The notes under the pieces are model-generated. The model saw nothing but the letters and a program-made list of their open reading frames with translations. It was not told the origin of the DNA and did no database searches. 64,000 nucleotides of DNA from Streptantibioticus silvisoli. GTDB taxonomy: Bacteria; Actinomycetota; Actinomycetes; Streptomycetales; Streptomycetaceae. Shown one piece after another: positions 57,818-64,000 of this stretch. The stretch is from NCBI RefSeq assembly GCF_027947535.2, contig NZ_JAAGKO020000026.1:54018-118017 (forward strand), read 5' to 3'. Both the position numbers and the translations under genes were made by a program. Positions within the stretch are counted from its first letter, which is position 1. The number at the start of each line of letters is the position of its first letter.

Positions 57818-58308
57818 CCGGCGGGGCCGCCGGGGAACCGCCCGCCGACGTGCCGGGCGCCGACCGGCTCACCCCGCTGCCGGTGACGTTCCGCCCGGTG
57901 CGCACCCGGCTGGTCCTGCTCTCGGTGGGCTTCGCCGTCCTGGTGACGTTCACCACCGTCGCCCTGCTGATGCCGCCGCCCTACGCGGCGGCCGCCCGGG
58001 TCGAGATGCCGCCGGCCGGGCTGCTGATCTGTGCGCTCATGGTGCTGCTCAGCCGCCCCAAGGTGGTCGCCGCCCCGGACGGCGTCACCGTGGTGAACCT
58101 GCTGGTCAAACGCCGTCTGGCCTGGGCCGAGGTGCTCGGCGTGCACCTGCGCAGCGGCGACCCGTGGGTCTACCTCGACCTGGCCGACGGCACCAGCATG
58201 GCCGCCATGGGCATCCAGCCCGGCAACGGCAAGCGGCTCGCCCGGCGCGACGCGGCCCGGCTGCGGGACCTCGCCGAGGCCTACGGCACCGGGCATCCGG
58301 ACGCCTGA
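57814..58308 (+). CDS. PH-domain membrane protein
   Basis: A 164-residue protein with two transmembrane segments (about 33-53 and 68-80), then a cytoplasmic bacterial PH-like domain (VVAAPDGVTVVNLLVKRRLAWAEVLGVHLR, DPWVYLDLADG). The GTG overlaps the hisG stop, so it belongs to the rib-his operon. The hydrophobic helix pair followed by a PH domain is common in streptomycetes, and no function is known to me. Confidence 0.85.
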   Translation: MTGGAAGEPPADVPGADRLTPLPVTFRPVRTRLVLLSVGFAVLVTFTTVALLMPPPYAAAARVEMPPAGLLICALMVLLSRPKVVAAPDGVTVVNLLVKRRLAWAEVLGVHLRSGDPWVYLDLADGTSMAAMGIQPGNGKRLARRDAARLRDLAEAYGTGHPDA

Positions 58309-58444
58309 CCCCCCGGGCAGCCCACCGGACCTCCCCTCCCGGCGGTCCGTTCACTACTCTGGTACGGCGCGGCGCCGTCAGCGCCCGTCCCACCGCCAGA
58401 TCCGCCCGCGAGTATTCCGGGCGCGCGGGGGACCACCACGATTC

Positions 58445-58459
58445 AAGGAGTGACTCCTT
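58445..58459 (+). promoter_or_regulatory. SD-sequestering hairpin
   Basis: AAGGAG-TGA-CTCCTT is a perfect 6-bp inverted repeat whose left arm is a consensus ribosome-binding sequence. It lies eight bases before a short open frame, so translation there would need the hairpin to open. Confidence 0.55.
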
Positions 58460-58466
58460 CCCGGCG

Positions 58467-58538
58467 ATGGACGAACCGTCCTGTAGTACCTGCGCCGCCC
58501 CCACGCCCAGCGCTCATCGCGTGGCGGTGGCGGCATGA
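58467..58538 (+). CDS. Possible 23-residue leader peptide with CxxC
   Basis: The frame MDEPSCSTCAAPTPSAHRVA ends after three more residues at a TGA that overlaps the ATG of the next gene (ATGA). It has a consensus ribosome-binding site, but inside a hairpin. It may be an upstream leader peptide that couples translation to the CNNM-type gene. The Cys-x-x-Cys and His suggest metal or cysteine sensing, which is speculation. Confidence 0.4.
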   Translation: MDEPSCSTCAAPTPSAHRVAVAA

Positions 58539-59863
58539 CCGCACTGCTGCCGCTCGCCGCGGCCTTCCTGCTCATCCTGGCCAACGGATTCTTCGTCGCC
58601 GCCGAGTTCGGCCTGGTGACGGTGGAACGCCCGGAGGCCGAGCGGGCCGCCGCCGAGGGCGACCGCCGTGCCGACAGCGTGGTCGCCGCGTTGCGCAAGC
58701 TGTCCTTCCAGCTGTCCGGCACCCAGCTCGGCATCACCATCACCTCGCTGGTCGTCGGCATGCTCGCCGAACCGGCCCTGGGCCACCTGCTGGCCGGCCC
58801 GCTGGTCGCCGTCGGCCTGCCGCACGCCTGGGCGCCCGGGGTGGCGGTCGTCGTCGGCATGCTGGTGGCCTCCGCCGTCCAGATGGTGATCGGCGAACTC
58901 GTCCCGAAGAACTGGGCCGTCTCGCGCCCGCTGGAGGTCGCCCGCGTGGTGGCCGGCCCGCAGCGGGTCTTCAGCCGGATCTTCCGGCCCGTCATCGAGC
59001 TGCTCAACGGCGCCGCGAACCGGCTGGTCCGGGCGCTGGGCGTGGAGCCCACCGACGAGCTGGCCTCCGCCCGCACGCCCACCGAACTGGTCTCCCTCGC
59101 CCGGCACTCCGCCCGGGCCGGCGCCATCGAGGAGGACACCGCGGACCTGTTCGTGCGCACCCTCAACCTCGGCGAGCTCACCGCGCAGTCGGTGATGACC
59201 GCCCGGGTCAAGGTCAGCGCGCTGGAGGACACCACCACCGCCGCCGACGTGCTCAACCTGACCCGGGCCACCGGCCTGTCCCGCTTCCCGGTCTACCGCG
59301 AGCGGCTGGACGAGGTCGTCGGCATGGTCACCCTCAAGGACGCGCTGTCGGTCGAACCGCACCTGCGCGACCGCACCCCGGTCGGCCGGATCGCGGTGGC
59401 ACCGCTGCTGGTCCCGGAGACCCTGCCGGTGCAGAGCCTGCTGGAGCAGCTGCGCAGCCAGCAGCCGATCGCGGTGGTGGTCGACGAGTACGGCGGCACC
59501 GCCGGCGTCGTCACGCTGGAGGACATCGTCGAGGAGCTGGTCGGCGAGGTCCGCGACGAGCACGACGACGAGGACGACGGGCTGCCGGAACTGTCGCAGG
59601 CCCCCGCCCAGGACGGTCACCCCGCCTGGGACGCCGACGGCAGCTGCCGGGTCGACATCCTCGCCCGGATAGGCCTCGACGTGCCGCAGGGCCCGTACGA
59701 GACCGTGGCCGGGCTGGTCGCCGACCACCTCGGCCGCATCCCGGTGCCCGGCGACACCGCCGCGCTGCCCGGCTGGCGGCTGCGGGTGCTCGACGTCGGC
59801 CACCACCGCGCCGAACGCGTTCGGCTTGTCCGTCACCCGGCCGGGCAGGAGTCCGAACGATGA
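58535..59863 (+). CDS. CNNM/CorC-type membrane protein (DUF21-CBS-CorC_HlyC)
   Basis: A 442-residue membrane protein often annotated as hemolysin family. The DUF21 domain (about 1-190) has four hydrophobic segments beginning LLPLAAAFLLILANGFFVAAEFGLV. A CBS pair follows (about 205-345; VMTARVKVSALEDTT, EYGGTAGVVTLEDIVEELVGEV), then the CorC_HlyC domain (about 360-435). The family transports or controls Mg2+ and related cations. The ATG overlaps the stop of a short upstream frame, and the stop overlaps the next gene. Confidence 0.92.
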   Translation: MTALLPLAAAFLLILANGFFVAAEFGLVTVERPEAERAAAEGDRRADSVVAALRKLSFQLSGTQLGITITSLVVGMLAEPALGHLLAGPLVAVGLPHAWAPGVAVVVGMLVASAVQMVIGELVPKNWAVSRPLEVARVVAGPQRVFSRIFRPVIELLNGAANRLVRALGVEPTDELASARTPTELVSLARHSARAGAIEEDTADLFVRTLNLGELTAQSVMTARVKVSALEDTTTAADVLNLTRATGLSRFPVYRERLDEVVGMVTLKDALSVEPHLRDRTPVGRIAVAPLLVPETLPVQSLLEQLRSQQPIAVVVDEYGGTAGVVTLEDIVEELVGEVRDEHDDEDDGLPELSQAPAQDGHPAWDADGSCRVDILARIGLDVPQGPYETVAGLVADHLGRIPVPGDTAALPGWRLRVLDVGHHRAERVRLVRHPAGQESER

Positions 59864-60969
59864 GTGTTCTGCAACTGCTGCTGGCCCTGCTGCTGGTGCT
59901 GGTCAACGGCTTCTTCGTCGGCGCCGAGTTCGCCATGGTCTCGGTGCGCCGCAGCCAGATCGAACCGCTGGCCCGCGAGGTCCGCCGGGCCCGCACCGTG
60001 CTGCACGGGCTGCAGAACCTGCCGCAGATGATGGCCGCCGCCCAGTTCGGCGTCACCGTCTGCTCGCTGACCCTGGGCGCTGTCGCCGAGCCGACCGTCA
60101 CCAAGCTGCTGGAGCCGGTGTTCGCCGCCACCGGCCTGCCCGCCGGCCTGGTCCACCCGATCGGCTACGTCATCGCGCTGGCCCTGGTGGTCTTCCTCCA
60201 CCTGGTCATCGGCGAGCTCGTGCCGAAGAACCTGGCGATGGCCGCCCCGGAGAAGGCCGCGCTGTGGCTGGGCCCCGGCCTGGTCGCGTTCGCCGGCGTC
60301 TTCAAGCCGGTCATCGTGGTGCTCGGCGCGTCCGCCCGGCTGATCCTGCGCCTGTTCCGGGTCGAGCCGAAGGACGAGGTCGAGGCGGTCTTCACCAGCG
60401 AGCAGCTGACCTACCTGGTGGAGGACTCCGGCCAGGCCGGGCTGCTCGACCCCGGTGAGCAGGAACGGCTGTCCGACGCGCTGGAGCTGGGCAGCCGCCC
60501 GGTCACCGACGTGCTGCTGGAGCCGGACAAGCTGGTCACCCTCAGCCCGTCGGTCACCCCGGCCGAGGTCGAACGGCTGACCGTCGCCACCGGGTACTCG
60601 CGCTTCCCGATCCAGGGCCCCGACGGCGACTTCCTCGGCTACCTGCACGTCAAGGACGTGCTGGAACTCCAGGACAGCGACGAGGCCGGCCGGCCGGTGC
60701 CGGCCCGGCTGTGGCGCCGGATGGCCACGCTGCGCGGCGACCTGCCGCTGGACGACGCGCTCACCGCGATGCGGCGTGCCGCCTCCCACCTGGCCGCGGT
60801 GGCCGGGCCGGACGGCGCGGTGCTGGGCCTGGTGGCGCTGGAGGACGTGCTGGAGGTGCTGGTCGGCGAGGTGCACGACCCCTCGCACCGCAAGGCCGAC
60901 CCGATGCCGGCCCCGCTGGTGGCCGCCCGCCGCAAGGCCGCGGCCACCTCCTCGGCGCTGGCCCGCTGA
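59860..60969 (+). CDS. CNNM/CorC-type membrane protein lacking the CorC_HlyC domain
   Basis: A 369-residue paralogue. DUF21 starts LLLALLLVLVNGFFVGAEFAMVSVRRSQIEPLA and includes VIGELVPKNLAMAAPEKA. The CBS pair (about 205-345) includes TDVLLEPDKLVTL and LVALEDVLEVLVGEV. The protein ends soon after the second CBS motif, so the C-terminal CorC_HlyC domain of its neighbour is missing. The ATGA overlap with the preceding gene suggests a two-protein unit. Confidence 0.92.
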   Translation: MSVLQLLLALLLVLVNGFFVGAEFAMVSVRRSQIEPLAREVRRARTVLHGLQNLPQMMAAAQFGVTVCSLTLGAVAEPTVTKLLEPVFAATGLPAGLVHPIGYVIALALVVFLHLVIGELVPKNLAMAAPEKAALWLGPGLVAFAGVFKPVIVVLGASARLILRLFRVEPKDEVEAVFTSEQLTYLVEDSGQAGLLDPGEQERLSDALELGSRPVTDVLLEPDKLVTLSPSVTPAEVERLTVATGYSRFPIQGPDGDFLGYLHVKDVLELQDSDEAGRPVPARLWRRMATLRGDLPLDDALTAMRRAASHLAAVAGPDGAVLGLVALEDVLEVLVGEVHDPSHRKADPMPAPLVAARRKAAATSSALAR

Positions 60970-60994
60970 CGCCGCACCGGGGCCGCCGCCGCCG

Positions 60995-62971
60995 TCACCC
61001 GGTCGGCGGCAGCCCCGGTCCCCGCCCGGCCAGCACCTCGCCGTAGGCCTGCATCAGGTCCGGCAGCCGCAGCGTCGACAGGTCGGCGCGGTCCGGCGTG
61101 CCGGGGTAGCCCGACAGCCGCAGGTCGCGGTAGGCGCAGCTCTTCTCGTACAGGGTGCGCAGGAAGCGGCCGTTGCCCAGCTCGTCGATCCACGTCTCGG
61201 CGACCACGTGGCGGCTGATGCTGCGCAGTTCGTCCAGCGCCTCGGGGTCCCAGCGGTCGCCGCCCTCGGTGGCCAGCGCCTCACCGATGCGGGTCAGCTC
61301 CGGCGGCCGGTAGCTGGGGAAGTCGACGCGGGTGGTGAAGCGGGACGACAGGCCCGGGTTGGCGGCCAGCAGCCGGTCCATGCCCTCGGGGTAGCCGGCC
61401 AGGATCACCACCAGCCGGTCCCGGTTGTCCTCGGCCCGCTTCAGCAGCACCTGCAACGCCTCGTCGCCGTACGCGTCGCCCTTGCCGTAGCCGGGGTTGG
61501 CCAGGCTGTAGGCCTCGTCGACGAACAGCACGCCGCCGAGCGCGGAGTCGATCAGGTCGTTGGCCTTGACCGCGGTCTGGCCGAGGAACTCCCCGACCAG
61601 GTCGGACCGCTGGGCCTCCACCAGGTGGTCGCCGCCCAGCAGGCCCAGGGCGTAGAAGACCCGGCCCAGGATGCGGGCCACCGTGGTCTTGCCGGTGCCG
61701 GACGGGCCGGAGAAGACGAAGTGCCGTTTCGGCGGCTGCACCGGCAGGCCCTGGCCGGCCCGCAGCCTGGCCATCCGCAACTGCGCCGACAGCGCCCGCA
61801 CCTGGCGTTTGACCGGCTCCAGGCCGACCATCCGCTCCAGTTCGCCCAGCGCCTGCTCCAGCAGCACCGGATCGGCCGAGCCGACCGGTATCCCGGCCGC
61901 GAACATCGGCGCCGGCGAGGGGGCGGCCCGTAACGCGGTGCCGTCCGCGGTGGCCGGCAGCGCGGCGCCGGCCGGACCCGGGTCGAGGGCGTCGGCCGGG
62001 TCGATGCCCAGCAGCCTGCTGTCCACCGGGGTGCGGCCCGCGCCGGCCGTGCCGGTCCCGCCGTCCTCCCGGCCGAAGGCGGCCGCCGCACCGCCGTCAC
62101 CGGAACCGCCGGCCGCGCCGTTCACCGTCCCGTTGGCCGCCTCGCTCGACGGGCCGTAGCCGGCGGTCGGCGCGGGCGGGGCGTACTGCCCGGGGGCGTC
62201 GAGGTCGTCCTCGCCGACGGTGATGGCGGCCAGCCGGGCCTCGGTGTCCATGAAGGCGGCGTCCACCCCGTGGACCGCGCGGTACAGCGGCAGGGCCGCG
62301 GCGGTCCGGCCGTTGCCCTCATGGGCCCGGGCCAGCCAGTACCGCAGCTCCTTGCGCTGCGGCTGCTCGCTGCGGCAGCGCATCAGGGCGTTGGCGAGTA
62401 TCGGCTCGGCCTGGCCGCACATCTCCAGCCGCACCCGGGCCATCCCGGCGAACAGCCCGGCCTCCACGCCCAGCAGCGCGTCGTCCAGCAGCGGCTGGGT
62501 GTGCCGGACCAGCGTCTCCCACTCCTTGAGCAGGTAGGCCCGGCAGGCGTGCAGGAAACGGGTGCGGGGGTCCTCGTCCGGGCTCGGGCAGCCGGCCAGC
62601 GCCCGGTCGAGTTCGGCCAGGTGCCGCTCGTCCAGCCAGTGCGAGGCGTAGGCCAGTGCCAGGTCCTGTTCGCTCTCCAGCACCGGCTGCACCCACCAGC
62701 CCAGCCAGTACCACGACCCCAGCGACCTGCCGTACCGGGCGCGCTGCTCACCGAAGCGGTCCCGGTGCCGGTGCATGCGCAGCAGCGCGCCGGAGGTGTC
62801 GGCGCGCAGCGCGTGCAGCCCCAGCCAGCCGTCCGCCATCCCCGGGTCGAGCCGGACCGCCTCGCGGAACTCCTCCTCCGCGCGGCCGTAGGCGGCGACG
62901 GTGTAGGCGTCGACGCCGCGCAGCCAGGCCTGATCGGCGGGGGCGCCGGAGCGCTCCGGTCCGAAGTCCAT
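60995..62971 (-). CDS. TPR-AAA ATPase resembling EccA/CbbX
   Basis: A 658-residue cytoplasmic protein. The N-terminal half (about 1-280) is helical and TPR-like (FREAVRLDPGMADGWLGLHALRA). A Gly/Ala/Pro-rich linker spans about 285-400. The C-terminal AAA domain (about 405-655) has Walker A FSGPSGTGKTTVARILG, Walker B GGVLFVDEAYSLAN and the sensor region YPEGMDRLLAANPGLSSRF. This is the layout of EccA in type VII secretion, and of SpoVK/CbbX relatives. No WxG100, EccB, EccC or EccD gene is near, so a secretion role is unproven. The ATG at 62971 follows a GGGGGG run. Confidence 0.9.
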   Translation of the reverse strand: MDFGPERSGAPADQAWLRGVDAYTVAAYGRAEEEFREAVRLDPGMADGWLGLHALRADTSGALLRMHRHRDRFGEQRARYGRSLGSWYWLGWWVQPVLESEQDLALAYASHWLDERHLAELDRALAGCPSPDEDPRTRFLHACRAYLLKEWETLVRHTQPLLDDALLGVEAGLFAGMARVRLEMCGQAEPILANALMRCRSEQPQRKELRYWLARAHEGNGRTAAALPLYRAVHGVDAAFMDTEARLAAITVGEDDLDAPGQYAPPAPTAGYGPSSEAANGTVNGAAGGSGDGGAAAAFGREDGGTGTAGAGRTPVDSRLLGIDPADALDPGPAGAALPATADGTALRAAPSPAPMFAAGIPVGSADPVLLEQALGELERMVGLEPVKRQVRALSAQLRMARLRAGQGLPVQPPKRHFVFSGPSGTGKTTVARILGRVFYALGLLGGDHLVEAQRSDLVGEFLGQTAVKANDLIDSALGGVLFVDEAYSLANPGYGKGDAYGDEALQVLLKRAEDNRDRLVVILAGYPEGMDRLLAANPGLSSRFTTRVDFPSYRPPELTRIGEALATEGGDRWDPEALDELRSISRHVVAETWIDELGNGRFLRTLYEKSCAYRDLRLSGYPGTPDRADLSTLRLPDLMQAYGEVLAGRGPGLPPTG

Positions 62972-63226
62972 CGAATCCCCCCACAACCGAGCCCCCGGTC
63001 TGCCCGCCGTTACCCGACCGGGCCACAACCGCCTTCTCTGGTCCACGAGTTGGCGCCGGAGCGCGCCGAGTGACAGCAACCGGCCACGCCCTTGCGCATG
63101 GTACCCGCGGTCCTCCCGGAGGGAAGAGGCCGTCGTCGTCGTACCCGCCACGGCGTCGTGACGCAGGGTGAGATCGACGCCGGGGAGCAAAGGGGCAAAG
63201 GGCGGATTCCGCACGCCGGGAAAGGA
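62972..63226. other. Promoter-containing gap upstream of the TPR-AAA gene
   Basis: No gene is supported. It should hold the minus-strand promoter of the AAA gene; I could not assign its boxes. Confidence 0.4.
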
Positions 63227-63264
63227 CGAAGCCCCCGGTCACGGGGGAACAACCGGGGGCTTCG
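63227..63264. terminator. 13-bp-stem terminator downstream of the uridine-kinase-like gene
   Basis: CGAAGCCCCCGGT and its perfect complement (63252-63264) enclose a 12-base loop. It is 127 bp after the minus-strand gene that ends at 63391. Confidence 0.8.
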
Positions 63265-63390
63265 CGCTTGTCGGCGGCCCGCTGTCGGCCGCGCATTGAG
63301 AACGTAAGTCCTGTACGCCCCCCGGGTCAACCCTGCTCGGGAGCCGGACCGGAGCCGGCGTCCGGTTCGCAGCGCACCGGCCGCGACACA

Positions 63391-63987
63391 TTACGCTGTG
63401 TCACTGAAGTCCGGATCGAGGACGGCTCGTGGCCCCGGGGTGATCGCATAGCCGCCGGTGCGCCGCGACACCGTCGCGTGGGCGAACGGCCGGGTCGGGT
63501 CGGCGGCGAAGTGCTCCCGTTCGGCCCGCGTCCAGCGCGCCCAGAAGGCGTCCAGCTCCGGCCCGTCGCGCAACCGCCCGGCGGCCCCGGCGGTCTCCTG
63601 GTCGACGTCCATCCACAGCACCCGTGCCAGGTACGGCCGCAGTGCCGCCCGCCCGGCGCCCACCCCCTCGATCAGCACCAGCGGCGCGCACGGCACCCGC
63701 ACCGCCGGGCCGAACCGCCGCGCCACCCAGTCGTACACCGGCACCTCGGCGTCCGCCCCGCGGGCCAGCGGCTCCAGCAGCGTCGCCCGCAGCCGCCGCG
63801 TCCAGCCGAACAGCTCGTCGTGCGTGGCGACGTCGTCCAGATGGACCACCGGCACCTCCCCGCGCGCCAGCCAGTCGGCGAACGTGCTCTTGCCGGACCC
63901 CGCGTGACCGTCCACCGCCACCAGCCGCACCGGCCCGCACGACGGCGGCACCCGGCCCAGCGACTCCGCCAGGGCTGCGGCCGACAC
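63391..63987 (-). CDS. Uridine-kinase-like P-loop protein
   Basis: A protein of at least 198 residues. Walker A is VDGHAGSGKSTFADWLA, followed by VPVVHLDDVATHDELFGW, which resembles the acceptor Asp region of uridine kinases. The LVLIEGVGAGRAALRPYL strand and the VLWMDVDQETAGAAGRLRDG stretch also fit the family. The GTG at 63987 lies 13 bases from the window edge, lacks a visible ribosome-binding site, and the frame stays open, so the true start may be outside. The phosphate acceptor is not certain. Confidence 0.82.
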   Translation of the reverse strand: MSAAALAESLGRVPPSCGPVRLVAVDGHAGSGKSTFADWLARGEVPVVHLDDVATHDELFGWTRRLRATLLEPLARGADAEVPVYDWVARRFGPAVRVPCAPLVLIEGVGAGRAALRPYLARVLWMDVDQETAGAAGRLRDGPELDAFWARWTRAEREHFAADPTRPFAHATVSRRTGGYAITPGPRAVLDPDFSDTA

Positions 63988-64000
63988 CGGGATGGGGGAG

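Noticed and set aside
63227..63264. A tRNA or small structured RNA near 63.2 kb
   Set aside because: The hairpin has no tRNA arms, anticodon or CCA end. A terminator explains it.

Overview
The window is a 64-kb stretch of core chromosome from a very high-GC actinobacterium, almost certainly a member of the Streptomycetaceae. The evidence is the gene content and order (aroB-aroQ-efp-nusB-bldD-pyrR, sIHF-gmk-rpoZ-coaBC-metK-priA), a BldD that keeps the c-di-GMP signature at the S. coelicolor residue numbers, frequent GTG/TTG starts, and many ATGA/GTGA stop-start overlaps. I see no rRNA, tRNA, CRISPR array, transposase, integrase or phage gene.

Layout. 1-5,000: the end of a shikimate operon, a proline-rich P-loop protein, a metal-ligand-depleted Xaa-Pro peptidase homologue, EF-P and NusB, closed by a strong hairpin. 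5,039-15,746: bldD diverges from the pyrimidine operon pyrR-pyrB-pyrC-membrane protein-carA-carB-pyrD-pyrF, with a PyrR-binding loop just before the pyrR ribosome-binding site and a 34-bp palindrome between carB and pyrD. 15,998-27,184: nucleoid, nucleotide, transcription, coenzyme A, SAM, replication-restart, deformylase, formyltransferase and rRNA methylation genes. 27,185-42,733: a more variable stretch with a self-regulating MerR gene, two tandem MuiA-like proteins, two HAD hydrolases with a GntR regulator divergent from a two-gene inositol-type pathway, and a 1,287-residue histidine kinase-receiver-SpoIIE phosphatase next to a STAS protein and an RsbW-like kinase. 42,904-51,726: rpe, a SorC regulator, pspAB and htpX, guaB1, an Lrp regulator and a lysine monooxygenase/amidase pair (davA, davB). 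51,766-58,308: a DUF5995 gene, an FMN riboswitch and the riboflavin operon ribE-ribM-ribBA-ribH followed by hisE, hisG and a PH-domain membrane protein. 58,535-64,000: two CNNM/CorC-type membrane proteins, a TPR-AAA protein resembling EccA, and a uridine-kinase-like protein.

How it works together. Most of the window is growth metabolism: precursor synthesis (chorismate, UMP, GMP, CoA, SAM, flavin, histidine) and translation (EF-P, Def, Fmt, RsmB). Visible control elements are the PyrR loop, the FMN riboswitch, a MerR-type promoter with a 19-bp spacer, candidate BldD and Lrp operators, and a possible leaderless gmk promoter. The most unusual items are the phosphorelay/partner-switching locus at 37.8-42.7 kb, the possible Lrp-davAB lysine catabolic unit with helically phased repeats, a 23-codon Cys-containing leader peptide behind an SD-sequestering hairpin, and many short GC-rich tandem repeats confined to intergenic gaps.

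All calls come from reading the sequence and from remembered protein families; no database search was run.
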